In this document: positions 33,647 to 44,130 of the stretch, in pieces | How positions within the stretch are numbered: the first letter of the stretch is position 1 | Layout: each line of letters opens with the position of its first letter | Origin: a bacterium | GTDB lineage: Bacteria > Bacillota > Sulfobacillia > UBA995 | DNA: 64,000 nucleotides | Reading direction: 5' to 3' | Assembly: GCA_031082145.1 (NCBI GenBank) | Contig: JAVHLP010000003.1 | Coordinates: forward strand, 123,559-187,558 | The notes under the pieces: model-generated | What the model saw: only the letters and a program-made list of their open reading frames with translations | Told to the model about the DNA's origin: nothing | Database searches by the model: none | Program-made: the position numbers and the translations under genes

Positions 33647-33650
33647 TGGC

Positions 33651-34739
33651 GTGAGCGGTCTTCCCGAAGAAGCCTACTGGGTAGCCTTCAACCACCTGCC
33701 GGGTGTCGGCCCGCGGCGCTTCACCTGCTTGCTCAGGCATTTCGGGAACGCCCGGCAGGCCTGGCTGGCGCCGGCGGCGGCTTTCGCCCGGGTTTTCCCG
33801 CCCGGCCTGGCGGAGCGACTGGCCGCGGCCCGGGCCGGGCTCTCCCCCGCCGCCTGCTGGGAAGAAGTCGGCCGTAAGGGCCTGGGCCTGGTGCTCCGAT
33901 CGCATGACGCCTACCCGCCGCGCCTTGCCGGCATCGACGATCCACCGTTCGTGCTGTACTACCGGGGGACCCTCCCCGCCGAGGAGCCGGCGGTGGCGGT
34001 GGTCGGATCCCGCCGGGCTACCCCTTACGGCCTGGCGGTGGCCGAGAAGCTCGGCCACGACCTCGCCCGGGCGGGCGTCTGGGTCGTCTCCGGCCTGGCC
34101 CGGGGGGTGGATATGGCGGCCCATCGCGGCGCCCTGGCCGCCGGGGGCCGGACCGTGGCCGTCCTGGGATCTGGCCTCAACCGCATCTACCCGCCGGAAG
34201 CTCGCTCCCTGGCCAGGTCGATCGCCGAAGCGGGGTCCGTCGTCAGCGAGTTTCCGCCCGCCGCCGCCCCGCTGGCCGGCAACTTCCCGGCCCGCAACCG
34301 CATCATCTCCGGGCTGTCCCTGGGTGTGGTGGTAGTGGAGGGCGGCCGTCAGAGCGGCGCCCTGATAACCGCGGACATGGCTGCCGAGCAGGGCCGGGAA
34401 GTGCTGGCGGTACCCGGGCCGGTGACCAGCGAGGCCAGCCGGGGGCCGCACGCGCTGCTACGTGATGGAGCGGCGCTTGTGGAGTCGGCCGCCGACGTCC
34501 TGGAGACACTGGGACTGCCGCTTCCCGTCGCGCCCGCGACGGCGAGCCTGCCCGAGCCGGACCGGGAAGAGCGCCTGCTTCTGGCCGCCCTGGGGCTTGA
34601 ACCCCGGCTGCCGGAGGAACTGGCGGCGGCCACCGGCCTGGCGCCCGGCCTGGTCCTGGCCCTGTTGCTGGCGCTGGAGACCTCGGGCCGGGTGCGGCGG
34701 GCAGGAGCCGGCTACGTGGCCCTGGCGGCCGGGCCCTGA
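33651..34739 (+). CDS. dprA: DNA processing protein DprA
   Basis: DprA loads RecA onto incoming single-stranded DNA during transformation. The N-terminal HhH-like part is NHLPGVGPRRFTCLLRHFG. The Rossmann-like core includes VAVVGSRRATPYGLAVAEKL, VSGLARGVDMAAHRGALAAG, FPARNRIISGLSLGVVVVEG and SGALITADMAAEQGREVLAV. A C-terminal winged-helix domain (EERLLLAALGLEPRLPEELA) follows. 362 residues, normal length. GTG 33651 starts just after the ABC operon; topA follows with its own promoter. Confidence 0.96.
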   Translation: MSGLPEEAYWVAFNHLPGVGPRRFTCLLRHFGNARQAWLAPAAAFARVFPPGLAERLAAARAGLSPAACWEEVGRKGLGLVLRSHDAYPPRLAGIDDPPFVLYYRGTLPAEEPAVAVVGSRRATPYGLAVAEKLGHDLARAGVWVVSGLARGVDMAAHRGALAAGGRTVAVLGSGLNRIYPPEARSLARSIAEAGSVVSEFPPAAAPLAGNFPARNRIISGLSLGVVVVEGGRQSGALITADMAAEQGREVLAVPGPVTSEASRGPHALLRDGAALVESAADVLETLGLPLPVAPATASLPEPDREERLLLAALGLEPRLPEELAAATGLAPGLVLALLLALETSGRVRRAGAGYVALAAGP

Positions 34740-34747
34740 AGGGCTTC

Positions 34748-34776
34748 TTGCGCCTGCCGCCGGGCTGATGTATGCT
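34748..34776 (+). promoter_or_regulatory. Promoter of topA
   Basis: TTGCGC (34748-34753) and TATGCT (34771-34776) with 17-bp spacing, 46 bp before the topA start codon. Confidence 0.6.
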
Positions 34777-34821
34777 ACTTGGGGTAAGGAAGGAAAAGCC
34801 CAGGCGGAGGGAAAGCCGGTC

Positions 34822-36909
34822 GTGCCCAGACCGCTCATCATAGTGGAGTCGCCGGCCAAGGCGAAGACCATTCAGAAGTTGCTCCGCGGCAAGGTCAAGG
34901 TAGAAGCCTCGATGGGCCATGTGCGCGATCTGCCTCGCAGCCAGCTCGGGGTGGATGAGGGCGATGGCTTCGCGCCCAAGTACGTGACCATCCGGGGCAA
35001 GGGCGAGACGCTGAAGCGACTGCGCGAACAGGCACGCAAGGCCGGCGGGGTCTACCTGGCTACCGACCCCGACCGGGAGGGTGAGGCCATCTCCTGGCAT
35101 CTGGCCCAGGCCCTGGGATTGGACGAGGACGACCCCATCCGTATCGAGTTCCACGAGGTCACCCGGGAGGCCCTGCAGCGCGCGCTCAAGAACCCCCGGC
35201 CGATCGACGATCAGTTGGTGGAGGCGCAGCAGGCTCGCCGCATCCTGGACCGACTGGTCGGGTACAAGCTCAGCCCCTTGCTGTGGCGAAAGGTTCGCCG
35301 GGGCCTGAGCGCGGGCCGGGTCCAGTCGGCGGCGCTCCGGATGATCTGTGACCGGGAGGAGGCCATCCGGGCTTTCCGGCCCGAGCACTACTGGACGGTG
35401 ACCGCCTGGCTGGAAGACGGTCTGTTGGCCCGGTACTGGGGCAGCGAGGGACGGCGGCTGGCCCTGCGCCGGCAGGAGGAAGTCGACCGGCTCCTGGCGG
35501 ATCTCCAGGGGGTGGATTTCGAAATCCAGGAGATCCGGAAGAGCCGGCGCCAGCGGCGGGCCCCGGCCGCCTTCACCACCAGCACCTTGCAGCAAGATGC
35601 CTACCGGCGGCTGGGGTTCCCGGTGCGAAAGACCATGCGGGTGGCCCAGCAGCTGTACGAGGGCCTGGACCTCGGCGATGAGGGCACCGTCGGCCTCATA
35701 ACCTACATCCGCACCGACTCCGCCCGCGTGGCGGCGTCGGCTCGCGAACAGGCCGTGGCCTACCTGGAGCGGCGTTTTGGGGCCAGATGGGTGGGAGAGC
35801 CCGCCCCCGTCCGGCAGCGGCCGGGCACTCAGGGAGCCCACGAGGCTATCCGCCCCACCCGGGTGGACCGGGACCCGGATGCGATGACGGGCCTGCTCAA
35901 CGCCGAACAAGCCAAGTTGTACCGGTTGATCTGGGACCGCTTTGTCGCCAGCCAGATGGCCCCCACCGAGACCGAGTTGACGGTCGTTCAACTGGCGGCG
36001 GGCCAGCACGTCTTCCGGGCGTCTGGCTCGGTGGTGGTTTTCGAGGGCTTTGCGGCCGTGTACGGGCCGGAGGCCCGGGGCGTGGCCGAGGAAGGATCTC
36101 GCCCCGAGGCCCTGGCCGGGGCCCAGGGGGGCCGACGCTTGAGGGCGGAGCAGATCAAGGAGCAGAAGCACACCACGCAGCCTCCTCCCCGTTACACGGA
36201 GGCCTCGCTTGTCAAGGCCCTGGAGGAGAACGGCATCGGCCGGCCCAGCACCTACGCCCCTATCATCGAGACGGTCCTGCAGCGTGGGTACGTGGTTCGC
36301 GAGGAGCGAAGCCTGGCCCCAACCGACGTCGGTTTCCGGGTGGTCGCCCTGCTAAAGGAGTACTTCCCCGACATCGTGGATCCCGGCTTCACCGCCGGGC
36401 TGGAGAGCCAGCTCGACGCGGTGGAAGAGGGGAGGCAGGGCTGGCAGGAGTTGCTCGGCGAGTTCTATGTGCCTTTCCGCTCCACCCTGGAGCGGGCGGA
36501 GCAGGAGATCGGCGGCATGGAGATCCCCGACGAGGTGACCGACGTCCCCTGCGAGCGCTGCGGCCGTCCCCTGGTCGTCAAGTACAGCCGCTACGGCAGG
36601 TTCCTGGGCTGCCCCGGCTTCCCCGAGTGCCGCACGACCAAGCCCTACCTGGAAGCGGTGGGGGTGAGATGCCCCCGGTGCGGCAAGGACATGGTGGTGC
36701 GGCGGTCGCGCAAGGGTAGGCGCTTCTACGGCTGTAGCGGCTATCCCGAGTGTGACTTCGTGACCTGGCAGCGTCCGGTGGACCGCGAATGCGCCGAGTG
36801 CGGGGCCTTTCTGGTGGAGATGCGAAACCGGGCGGCGGGCCTGTACTACGCCTGCTCTCGCGAGGGCTGCGACTACCGGGAGTTCACGCCGGGCGAGCAG
36901 GAGCAATAG
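34822..36909 (+). CDS. topA: DNA topoisomerase I
   Basis: A 695-residue type IA topoisomerase relaxing negative supercoils. The Toprim domain begins RPLIIVESPAKAKTIQKLL and has the acidic triad in YLATDPDREGEAISWHL. The active-site tyrosine is in VGLITYIRTDSARV. GRPSTYAPIIETVLQRGYV follows. Three C-terminal zinc-ribbon units start at CERCGRPLVV, CPRCGKDMVV and CAECGAFLVE. GTG 34822 has GGAGGG about 11 nt upstream. Order topA-trmFO-hslVU-codY is Bacillota-like. Confidence 0.97.
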   Translation: MPRPLIIVESPAKAKTIQKLLRGKVKVEASMGHVRDLPRSQLGVDEGDGFAPKYVTIRGKGETLKRLREQARKAGGVYLATDPDREGEAISWHLAQALGLDEDDPIRIEFHEVTREALQRALKNPRPIDDQLVEAQQARRILDRLVGYKLSPLLWRKVRRGLSAGRVQSAALRMICDREEAIRAFRPEHYWTVTAWLEDGLLARYWGSEGRRLALRRQEEVDRLLADLQGVDFEIQEIRKSRRQRRAPAAFTTSTLQQDAYRRLGFPVRKTMRVAQQLYEGLDLGDEGTVGLITYIRTDSARVAASAREQAVAYLERRFGARWVGEPAPVRQRPGTQGAHEAIRPTRVDRDPDAMTGLLNAEQAKLYRLIWDRFVASQMAPTETELTVVQLAAGQHVFRASGSVVVFEGFAAVYGPEARGVAEEGSRPEALAGAQGGRRLRAEQIKEQKHTTQPPPRYTEASLVKALEENGIGRPSTYAPIIETVLQRGYVVREERSLAPTDVGFRVVALLKEYFPDIVDPGFTAGLESQLDAVEEGRQGWQELLGEFYVPFRSTLERAEQEIGGMEIPDEVTDVPCERCGRPLVVKYSRYGRFLGCPGFPECRTTKPYLEAVGVRCPRCGKDMVVRRSRKGRRFYGCSGYPECDFVTWQRPVDRECAECGAFLVEMRNRAAGLYYACSREGCDYREFTPGEQEQ

Positions 36910-36921
36910 GGGGTAGAGCCA

Positions 36922-38256
36922 TTGACCACCGAGATCCTGGTCATCGGCGGCGGCCTGGCCGGCGCGGAAGCGGCCTGGCAGGCCGCAGCGGGAGGTCCGG
37001 TCACGCTAAGCGAGATGCGGCCGGCGACCATGACTCCCGCCCATCACTCCGGCGACCTGGCGGAGCTGGTCTGCTCCAACTCGCTGCGGGCGGAAGACCC
37101 CGACACCCCCGCCGGCCTCCTCAAGGCGGAGATGAAGGCCATGGGGTCTCTGGTCTTGGCCTGTGCCGAGCGGGTGCGGCTGCCGGCCGGCAAGGCGCTG
37201 GCGGTGGACCGGGAGGCTTTCGCGACCCTGGTAACCCGGGCCGTCACCGCCCACCCCCGTATCCGGCTGGTGCGGGAAGAGGTCCGCGAGCTGCCGGAGG
37301 AGGGCGTGACGGTGGTGGCCACCGGACCCCTGACTTCTCCCTCCCTGGCCGGGAGCTTGGCCGGCTTCGCCGGCGAGGCCCACCTGTATTTCTACGATGC
37401 CGCGTCCCCCATCGTGACCGGGGAGTCGATCGACCGGGAACGCACCTTTCGCGGTTCCCGCTATGGCCGGGGGGGCGAGGAGGACTACCTGAACTGCCCG
37501 CTCGACCAGGACGAGTACGAGGTCTTCTGGCGGGCCCTGGTTGGGGCCGAGCAGTACCCCCGCAAGGAGTTCGAGGAAACCGTCTTCTTCGAGGGCTGCC
37601 TGCCGGTGGAGGAACAGGCCCGGCGGGGGCGGGACACACTCAGGTTCGGCCCCCTGCGCCCGGTGGGCCTCCGCGACCCCGTCACCGGGCGAGAGCCCTA
37701 CGCGGTGGTCCAGCTCCGCCAGGACAACCTGGCGGCGACTCTGTACGGGCTGGTCGGCTTCCAGACGAACTTGCGGTCGGGCGAGCAGGAGCGGGTCTTC
37801 CGGCTCATCCCCGCCTTGCGTGAAGCCCGTTTGGTGCGCTACGGGGTCATGCACCGCAACACCTACCTGAACTCGCCCCGCCTCTTGAAGCCCTCGCTCG
37901 AGGCCCGGAAGCGGCCCGGCCTCTTCTTCGCCGGGCAGCTCACCGGGGTGGAGGGATACCTGGAGTCGGCCGCCACCGGCATGGTGGCCGGGATCAACGC
38001 CCGGCGCCGGGCGGCGGGGACGGACCCGCTCATCCTGCCGGGCCAGACAATGGCCGGCAGTCTATGCCACTACGTGGCGGGGGCCGACCCCTCTCGCTTT
38101 CAGCCCATGAACGCCAACTTCGGGCTGCTCCCCACACTTGCCGGCCACTCCCGGCAGCGGCGGCGCGAGCGGATGGTCACCCGCTCCCTGGAAGCCCTCG
38201 GGGAATACCTGCTCAGCCGGAACTTTCAGCCACCCTCGCCTTGCCTACCCTCGTAG
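36922..38256 (+). CDS. trmFO: Methylenetetrahydrofolate-tRNA-(uracil-5-)-methyltransferase TrmFO
   Basis: A folate- and FAD-dependent enzyme forming m5U54 in tRNA. The FAD-binding [20 protein letters not shown] is N-terminal. [11 protein letters not shown] and [12 protein letters not shown] hold the two catalytic cysteines. [19 protein letters not shown] near the C-terminus is the family's second FAD motif. The start is TTG 36922. 444 residues. xerC, which follows trmFO in Bacillus subtilis, is missing here. Confidence 0.96.
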   Translation: MTTEILVIGGGLAGAEAAWQAAAGGPVTLSEMRPATMTPAHHSGDLAELVCSNSLRAEDPDTPAGLLKAEMKAMGSLVLACAERVRLPAGKALAVDREAFATLVTRAVTAHPRIRLVREEVRELPEEGVTVVATGPLTSPSLAGSLAGFAGEAHLYFYDAASPIVTGESIDRERTFRGSRYGRGGEEDYLNCPLDQDEYEVFWRALVGAEQYPRKEFEETVFFEGCLPVEEQARRGRDTLRFGPLRPVGLRDPVTGREPYAVVQLRQDNLAATLYGLVGFQTNLRSGEQERVFRLIPALREARLVRYGVMHRNTYLNSPRLLKPSLEARKRPGLFFAGQLTGVEGYLESAATGMVAGINARRRAAGTDPLILPGQTMAGSLCHYVAGADPSRFQPMNANFGLLPTLAGHSRQRRRERMVTRSLEALGEYLLSRNFQPPSPCLPS

Positions 38257-38269
38257 CGTGTGGTACTAT
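38241..38269 (+). promoter_or_regulatory. Promoter of hslV-hslU-codY
   Basis: TTGCCT (38241-38246) and TACTAT (38264-38269) spaced 17 bp, overlapping the end of trmFO and 25 bp before hslV. Confidence 0.6.
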
Positions 38270-38293
38270 TGTGACGGCTTGGGAGGGGTTGGG

Positions 38294-38824
38294 ATGCGCT
38301 CCACAACCATTCTGGCCGTCCGGCGGGATGGCCAGGCCGCGGTGGCGGGAGACGGGCAGGTCACCCTGGACCGTGCCAACACCATTCTCAAGCACCAAGC
38401 CAAGAAGGTGCGGCGCATCTTCGGCGGCCGTGTGCTGGCGGGGTTCGCCGGCTCGGTGGCTGACGCCCTGACCCTGTTTGATCGCTTCGAGGCTCGCCTG
38501 GAGCAGTCTCACGGCAACCTGCCGCGGGCGGCGGTCGGGCTGGCCCGCGAGTGGCGCACCGACAGAACCCTCCGGCGGCTGGAAGCTCTCCTGCTGGCCG
38601 TCGACAAGGAGAACCTGCTGCTCGTGTCCGGCAGCGGTGACGTGATAGAACCGGACGAACCGGTGGCGGCGATTGGCTCCGGCGCCGGCTACGCCCTGGC
38701 CGCGGCCAAGGCCCTCCTGGCCCATACCCAGTTGCCGGCCCGGGAGATAGCCCTGGAGGCGATGCGGATCGCGTCCGGCATCTGTGTTTACACCAACGAT
38801 CAGATAACCGTGGAAGAGGTCTAG
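38294..38824 (+). CDS. hslV: ATP-dependent protease subunit HslV (ClpQ)
   Basis: A 176-residue proteasome-like peptidase. The N-terminus is [11 protein letters not shown], so Thr4 would become the N-terminal nucleophile after removal of a short propeptide. [26 protein letters not shown] and [17 protein letters not shown] are diagnostic. It assembles as a double ring capped by HslU. ATG 38294 has GGGAGGGG-type sequence upstream; hslU follows after 5 nt. Confidence 0.96.
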   Translation: MRSTTILAVRRDGQAAVAGDGQVTLDRANTILKHQAKKVRRIFGGRVLAGFAGSVADALTLFDRFEARLEQSHGNLPRAAVGLAREWRTDRTLRRLEALLLAVDKENLLLVSGSGDVIEPDEPVAAIGSGAGYALAAAKALLAHTQLPAREIALEAMRIASGICVYTNDQITVEEV

Positions 38825-38829
38825 AAGTC

Positions 38830-40245
38830 ATGGGGCAGATGCTGGAGGATCTCACTCCCCGGCAGATCGTCAGGGAGCTCGACCGCTACATCGTGGGCCA
38901 GGACAAGGCCAAGCGGTGCGTCGCCATCGCCTTGCGCAACCGTTTCCGGCGCCGCCGGTTGGATCCCGAACTCCAGGAGGAAGTCGTCCCCAAGAACATC
39001 CTTATGATCGGGCCCACCGGCGTGGGCAAGACGGAGATCGCGCGTCGGCTCGCCAAGTTGGTGGCCGCTCCCTTTGTGAAGGTGGAGGCGACCCGCTTCA
39101 CCGAAGTCGGCTACGTCGGCCGCGACGTGGAAGGCATGGTGCGGGACCTGGTGGAGACGGCCATCCGTATGGTCAAGGAGGAGCGGGTGGCCCTGGTGCG
39201 GGAGGAGGCCCGGCGGGCGGCGCAGGCGCGCCTGCTGGACATCCTGGCTCCCCTGCCCAAGAAAGAAGCGCCCTACCGAAATCCCTTGGAGATGTTGCTG
39301 GGGGGCGCGCAGTCGCGGAGCAGGGAAGACGAGGACCAGGAGTTCGAGGAGACCCTGCGCCGGGCCAGGCTAGACCGGGCCGAGATGCTCCGCCGGCTGG
39401 AAGCGGGGGCGCTAGAAGACGAATCGGTGGAGATCGAGGTGGAGGATGCCTCGCCTCCAGTGGTTGACGTACTCTCCGGGGCCGGCCTGGAGGAGATGAG
39501 CATCAACTTCCAGGACATCCTCGGCGGGATGCTGCCGCGCAAGAAGAAGCGCCGCAAGGTGAGCGTGCGGGAGGCCCGTGAGGTCCTGACCCAGGAAGAA
39601 GCGGCCAAGCTGGTGGACATGGAGAAGGTGCGGGCCGACGCGGTGTCCCGGGCCGAGCAGTCGGGGATAGTGTTCCTGGACGAGATCGACAAGGTGGCCG
39701 GCAAGGAGCAGACGGTGGGGCCCGACGTCTCGCGCGAGGGAGTGCAGAGAGACATCCTGCCCATCGTGGAAGGCTCGACCGTGATCACCAAGTACGGGCC
39801 GGTACGGACCGACCACATGCTGTTCATCGCCGCCGGAGCATTTCACCAGGCCAAGCCGTCCGACCTGATCCCCGAACTACAAGGCCGGCTCCCCATTCGC
39901 GTCGAGCTCGAGTCCCTGGGAACGGAGGATTTCTGCCGTATCCTCACCGAACCCCAGAACGCCCTGGTCAAGCAGTACGAGGCGCTGCTGGCCACCGATG
40001 GCGTGAGGATCAGCTTCACCGCCGACGGGATTCGGGAGATCGCCCGCATGGCCAGTCTTGTCAACCAGCAGACGGAGGACATCGGCGCCCGGCGCCTGCA
40101 CACCTTGATGGAGAAAGTCCTCGAGGATGTTTCCTTCGAGACCCCGGACACTCGGCAGGGAAATGTCATAATAGACAGCGAATACGTCAACCATAAGCTC
40201 GCCGACATAATCCGGGACCAAGACCTCAGTCGTTACATCCTCTAG
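38830..40245 (+). CDS. hslU: HslU (ClpY) unfoldase ATPase
   Basis: A 471-residue AAA+ unfoldase partner of HslV. It starts [20 protein letters not shown]. Walker A is GPTGVGKTE, followed by [20 protein letters not shown] with the pore-loop GYVG. Walker B is [12 protein letters not shown]. The I domain lies in between (about residues 110-240). The C-terminal RYIL inserts into HslV. Length is typical. Transcribed with hslV and codY. Confidence 0.97.
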   Translation: MGQMLEDLTPRQIVRELDRYIVGQDKAKRCVAIALRNRFRRRRLDPELQEEVVPKNILMIGPTGVGKTEIARRLAKLVAAPFVKVEATRFTEVGYVGRDVEGMVRDLVETAIRMVKEERVALVREEARRAAQARLLDILAPLPKKEAPYRNPLEMLLGGAQSRSREDEDQEFEETLRRARLDRAEMLRRLEAGALEDESVEIEVEDASPPVVDVLSGAGLEEMSINFQDILGGMLPRKKKRRKVSVREAREVLTQEEAAKLVDMEKVRADAVSRAEQSGIVFLDEIDKVAGKEQTVGPDVSREGVQRDILPIVEGSTVITKYGPVRTDHMLFIAAGAFHQAKPSDLIPELQGRLPIRVELESLGTEDFCRILTEPQNALVKQYEALLATDGVRISFTADGIREIARMASLVNQQTEDIGARRLHTLMEKVLEDVSFETPDTRQGNVIIDSEYVNHKLADIIRDQDLSRYIL

Positions 40246-40286
40246 CCTCGCGGCCACGGGAACCACCTGAAGGGAGCTGGCAACTG

Positions 40287-41066
40287 GTGAGGGGACTCTT
40301 GGAGAAGACGCGCGCCATGGGTCGCCTGGTGCAGAAACTCGCAGGGCAGCCGGAGGAGTTCAAGCAGATCGCCCGGGTACTGTCGAACCTGATCGGGGCC
40401 AATGTGTACATCGTCAACACCCGGGGCAAGGTCCTGGGCTACACACTGTCGGAGGGTTTTGAGTGCGGCATCCTCCGGGAGGAAGTCTTGCTGGAGGAGA
40501 GATTCCCCAGCGACTACGCCGAGGCCCTGCTGCGGGTCGATGAGACCCACCCCAACGTCGCCCAGACGGATTTCCGGTGCATCTTCCGCCGCAGCGACGA
40601 CTGCATTGAGAAGGGTAAGGTCTCCACGGTCGTACCCATCTCCGCCGGCGGCGAGCGCCTGGGCACCCTGCTGGTGGCCAGGTTCGGGCAGCGCTTTGAC
40701 GAAGTGGACCTGGTGCTGGCGGAGTTCGCCGCCACCGTGGTGGGGATGGAGATGCTGCGCGTAAAGGCGGAACGGGCCGAGGAAGAGGCCCGCAAGAAGG
40801 CGGCGGTCCAGGTCGCCCTGGGCACCCTCTCCTACTCCGAGCTGGAGGCGGTCCAGCACATCTTCGAGGAACTGGGCGGGCAGGAGGGCCTGCTGGTGGC
40901 CTCCAAGATCGCCGACCGGGTGGGGATAACCCGATCCGTCATCGTGAACGCGCTGAGGAAGTTCGAGAGCGCCGGGGTTATCGAGTCCCGGTCGCTGGGA
41001 ATGAAGGGGACTTACATCAAGGTCCTGAACGAGCGCCTGCTCGACGAGTTGAAGAAGCTTCGCTGA
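40287..41066 (+). CDS. codY: GTP/branched-chain amino-acid sensing repressor CodY
   Basis: A 259-residue global regulator. The N-terminal GAF-type ligand domain includes [20 protein letters not shown] and [19 protein letters not shown]. The C-terminal winged helix-turn-helix is [20 protein letters not shown], then [20 protein letters not shown]. CodY represses nutrient-limitation genes when GTP and branched-chain amino acids are high. It is restricted to Bacillota, so it is a strong taxonomic marker. It is 41 nt downstream of hslU, as in Bacillus subtilis. Confidence 0.96.
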   Translation: MRGLLEKTRAMGRLVQKLAGQPEEFKQIARVLSNLIGANVYIVNTRGKVLGYTLSEGFECGILREEVLLEERFPSDYAEALLRVDETHPNVAQTDFRCIFRRSDDCIEKGKVSTVVPISAGGERLGTLLVARFGQRFDEVDLVLAEFAATVVGMEMLRVKAERAEEEARKKAAVQVALGTLSYSELEAVQHIFEELGGQEGLLVASKIADRVGITRSVIVNALRKFESAGVIESRSLGMKGTYIKVLNERLLDELKKLR

Positions 41067-41077
41067 AGTCGCCGGCG

Positions 41078-41107
41078 TTGCCGCTCGCAGCCGGCCTGTG
41101 GTATACT
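41078..41107 (+). promoter_or_regulatory. Promoter of the rpsB operon
   Basis: TTGCCG (41078-41083) and TATACT (41102-41107) with 18-bp spacing. A leader of about 115 nt precedes rpsB, large enough for S2-type autoregulation, but I could not define a specific structure. Confidence 0.65.
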
Positions 41108-41230
41108 TCCGATGGTGTCCGTCCCGACACCGATCACGCACGCCGTCCAGAGGCTCCGGGGTGGTCCGGCGGGGGCCGGTCCCCGGCCAATGAGGGCGGC
41201 GGAGGAACAACCAGAGAGGAGCCGAGGCAC

Positions 41231-42046
41231 TTGTCCGTCGTATCCATGAAGCAGCTGCTCGAGGCCGGCGTTCACTTCGGTCACCAGACCCGGCGCTGGA
41301 ACCCCAAGATGGCCCCCTACATCTTCACGGAGCGCAACGGTATCTACATCATCGACCTTCAGAAGACCGTGCGGAAGATGGAGGAGGCGTACAGCTTCGT
41401 CCGCGATCAGGTGGCGACGGGTTCCACCGTCCTCATGGTGGGGACCAAGAAACAGGCCCAGGAGACGGTCGCCGAGGAGGCCAAGCGGTGCGGCATGTTC
41501 TTCGTGAACCAGCGCTGGCTGGGGGGCATGCTCACCAACTTCGAGACCATCCGCAAGCGCATCGAACGGTTGAACTACTTGCTCAGGCTTGAGGAGAGCG
41601 GGGGCCTCGAGAAACTGCCCAAGAAGGAAGTCTCCCGCCTGCAGCGGGAGAAGACCAAGCTCCAGAAGTACCTTGGCGGGATCCGGGAGATGCGGAAGCT
41701 GCCCGGGGCCGTGTTCGTCATCGACCCCCGCAAGGAGCACATCGCCGTGCTGGAAGCGCGCCGGCTGGAGATCCCGCTGGTGGCGATCGTGGACACCAAC
41801 TGCGATCCCGACGAGATCGACTACCCGGTGCCCGGCAACGACGACGCCATTCGCGCCGTCCGGCTCATCACCAGCAAGATTGCCGATGCCTGCATCGAGG
41901 GATGGCAGCTGCACCTGGACAACGTCCGCGAAGAGGCCCAGCAAGCGGTGGGCGCGGAGACGGAGACGGTGTCCGGGGACGTTCCCGAGGTGGACACCGT
42001 CGAACCGGCTCCGGTGGCGGCGGCGGAGGAGGAAGAGGCAGGTTGA
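41231..42046 (+). CDS. rpsB: 30S ribosomal protein S2
   Basis: Starts at TTG 41231, giving [20 protein letters not shown], nearly identical to the Bacillus S2 N-terminus. GAGGAG lies about 10 nt upstream. Other signatures are [35 protein letters not shown] and [21 protein letters not shown] 40-residue acidic tail ([20 protein letters not shown]) extends the C-terminus. The stop overlaps tsf. Confidence 0.97.
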   Translation: MSVVSMKQLLEAGVHFGHQTRRWNPKMAPYIFTERNGIYIIDLQKTVRKMEEAYSFVRDQVATGSTVLMVGTKKQAQETVAEEAKRCGMFFVNQRWLGGMLTNFETIRKRIERLNYLLRLEESGGLEKLPKKEVSRLQREKTKLQKYLGGIREMRKLPGAVFVIDPRKEHIAVLEARRLEIPLVAIVDTNCDPDEIDYPVPGNDDAIRAVRLITSKIADACIEGWQLHLDNVREEAQQAVGAETETVSGDVPEVDTVEPAPVAAAEEEEAG

Positions 42047-42636
42047 TCACCACAGCTCTGGTTAAGACACTGCGCGAGCGGACCGGCGCCGGCGTGATGG
42101 ACTGCAAGGTGGCCCTCGAGGAGGTCAACGGCGACCTCGAGCGGGCGGTGATCCTGCTCCGTGAACGGGGAATGGCGGCCGCCCAGCGCAAGGCCGTCCG
42201 TGAGGCCCGTGAGGGTGTTGTTGAGTCCTACGTGCACTTCGGCGGGCGCATTGGCGTACTGGTGGAGGTCCTCTGCGAGACCGACTTCGTCGCCCGCAAT
42301 GAGCGTTTCCGGGCCTTCGCCCACGACCTGGCCTTGCAGGTGGCGGCGGCCCGCCCCCAGTGGGTCGGCCGCGAGGATATCCCCGGCCGGATACTGGAGG
42401 AGGAGCGAGCGGTCTACCGGCAGCAAGCTCTCAACGACGGCAAGAGTGGTCCGGTCGTGGAACGCATCGCCGCCGGCCGGCTGGAGAAGTTCGTGGCCGA
42501 GCGTTGCCTCTTGGAGCAGACGTTCATCAAGGATCCGGACCGCAAGGTCAAGGACCTGGTGACCGAGTTGATCGCCTTACTGGGGGAGAACGTCCGGGTG
42601 GGCCGCTTTGCCCGGCTGGAAGTGGGCGAGAGTTGA
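42043..42636 (+). CDS. tsf: Elongation factor Ts (short form)
   Basis: EF-Ts, the nucleotide exchange factor for EF-Tu. The N-terminal UBA-like domain ([20 protein letters not shown]) and the [20 protein letters not shown] core motif are present. At 197 residues it is well below the about 290 of Escherichia coli, lacking part of the core as in Thermus-like short forms. TTG 42043 overlaps the rpsB stop (TTGA), with GAGGAAGAGG upstream. Confidence 0.96.
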   Translation: MITTALVKTLRERTGAGVMDCKVALEEVNGDLERAVILLRERGMAAAQRKAVREAREGVVESYVHFGGRIGVLVEVLCETDFVARNERFRAFAHDLALQVAAARPQWVGREDIPGRILEEERAVYRQQALNDGKSGPVVERIAAGRLEKFVAERCLLEQTFIKDPDRKVKDLVTELIALLGENVRVGRFARLEVGES

Positions 42637-43367
42637 GCACGCTGCCGATCTACCGGCGGGTGGTGCTCAAGATCAGCGGCGAGGCGTTGGCCGGCGAGCA
42701 GGGTTACGGGATCTCGCCCGAGATCGTAGAGGCCGTTGCCGTGCAGGTCCAGGAGGTACGGCAGATGGGCGTGGAGGTTGCCGTCGTGGTGGGGGGCGGC
42801 AACATCTGGCGGGGGGCCGACGCGGCCGAGCGGGGCATGGACCGCGCCACCGCCGACTACATGGGCATGCTGGCCACCGTGATCAACGCCATGGCGCTCA
42901 TGGATAGCCTTGAGAAACACGGGGTGGAGACCAGGGTTCAGAGCGCCATCGAGATGCAGGAGGTGGCCGAACCCTATATCCGGCGCCGGGCCATTCGCCA
43001 CCTGGAGAAGGGGCGAGTGGTCATCTTCGCCGGGGGGACGGGCAACACTTACTTCTCCACCGACACCGCCGCCGCTCTCCGGGCCGCCGAGATCGAGGCC
43101 GATGTCATCCTCATGGCCAAGCGGGGGGCGGACGGGGTGTACGACTCCGACCCGAACGCCAATCCCGCCGCCCGGAAGTACGAGGAACTGAGCTACCTGG
43201 ACGTCTTAAGCCAGGGCCTGCAGGTCATGGACTCGACGGCCATCTCGCTATGCATGGATAACCAGATCCCGCTGGTGGTCTTCGACATCGCCGGTTCCGC
43301 CAACATCCGGCGGGTCCTTTTGGGTGACAAGGTGGGGACTCACATCCGCGGGGGAGATGGGCGATGA
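42633..43367 (+). CDS. pyrH: UMP kinase
   Basis: A 244-residue amino-acid-kinase-fold UMP kinase. It begins [40 protein letters not shown] and [20 protein letters not shown] are diagnostic, as are [20 protein letters not shown] and [11 protein letters not shown]. It makes UDP for pyrimidine synthesis, upstream of pyrG's reaction. TTG 42633 overlaps the tsf stop; its own stop overlaps frr (ATGA). Confidence 0.97.
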   Translation: MSTLPIYRRVVLKISGEALAGEQGYGISPEIVEAVAVQVQEVRQMGVEVAVVVGGGNIWRGADAAERGMDRATADYMGMLATVINAMALMDSLEKHGVETRVQSAIEMQEVAEPYIRRRAIRHLEKGRVVIFAGGTGNTYFSTDTAAALRAAEIEADVILMAKRGADGVYDSDPNANPAARKYEELSYLDVLSQGLQVMDSTAISLCMDNQIPLVVFDIAGSANIRRVLLGDKVGTHIRGGDGR

Positions 43368-43921
43368 TTGAGGATATCCTGAGGGAAACCGAGGCCAAGA
43401 TGAAGAAGACGGTGGACGTCCTCAGCCGCGAGTTCGCCGCGGTGCGGGCCGGTCGCGCCACGCCGGCCCTCCTGGACCGGATCACCGTCGACTACTATGG
43501 GACTCCGACCCCCATCAACCAGATGGCGACCATCACTATCCCCGAACCGCGGCTGATCGTCATCCAGCCCTGGGACCGAACCCAGCTGGGGGCGATCGAG
43601 CGCGCCATCCTCAAGTCCGACCTGGGCATTACCCCGTCCAACGACGGCAACCTGATCCGCCTGGCCGTGCCCCAGCTCACCCAGGAGCGCCGCCTGGAAT
43701 TGGTCAAGGGCTTGCGGCGCAAGGCCGAGGAGGAGCGGGTGGCAATCCGCAACCTGCGCCGGGAAGCCAACGACATGGTCAGGGAACTGAAGGACGAGGG
43801 GGAGATCTCAGAGGACGACGGCTTCCGGGGCCAGGCCGAGGTGCAGAAGCTCACCGACCGCTACGTGGCCGAGGTGGACCGGGCCCTGGAGGCCAAGGAG
43901 AAGGAGGTCATGGAGGTCTGA
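43364..43921 (+). CDS. frr: Ribosome recycling factor
   Basis: A 185-residue RRF. Conserved stretches are [40 protein letters not shown] and [20 protein letters not shown]. The basic [20 protein letters not shown] helix follows. RRF with EF-G splits post-termination ribosomes. It overlaps pyrH by 4 nt. Confidence 0.97.
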   Translation: MIEDILRETEAKMKKTVDVLSREFAAVRAGRATPALLDRITVDYYGTPTPINQMATITIPEPRLIVIQPWDRTQLGAIERAILKSDLGITPSNDGNLIRLAVPQLTQERRLELVKGLRRKAEEERVAIRNLRREANDMVRELKDEGEISEDDGFRGQAEVQKLTDRYVAEVDRALEAKEKEVMEV

Positions 43922-43935
43922 CCGGAGCACCCGAT

Positions 43936-44130
43936 GTGGTCTGCCTCGGGCTTGAGGAGGCCCTGGCCCGGCTGGCCGGGGCCGGTTTCTCCGCCGTGGA
44001 CGTACTGCGGACCTGCCCTCCCTGGCCGGGCAAGCCGGCCGGGGTGGAACGGGTGATCCGGCAACGGGTCAACGGCTCCCGGGTCGAACTGGTGGTGGCT
44101 GCCGAGGAGTATTACCGGGAGCGGCCATGA
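43936..44130 (+). CDS. Small conserved-looking protein between frr and uppS
   Basis: A 64-residue hypothetical protein. GTG 43936 has GGAG 8 nt upstream; an in-frame CTG at 43918 is an alternative. It shows GFSAVDVLRTCPPWPGKPAG followed by VERVIRQRVNGSRVELVVAA, a compact alpha/beta arrangement. It has no membrane segment. The stop overlaps uppS by 4 nt, so it is translated with the operon. I cannot assign a function. Confidence 0.7.
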   Translation: MVCLGLEEALARLAGAGFSAVDVLRTCPPWPGKPAGVERVIRQRVNGSRVELVVAAEEYYRERP

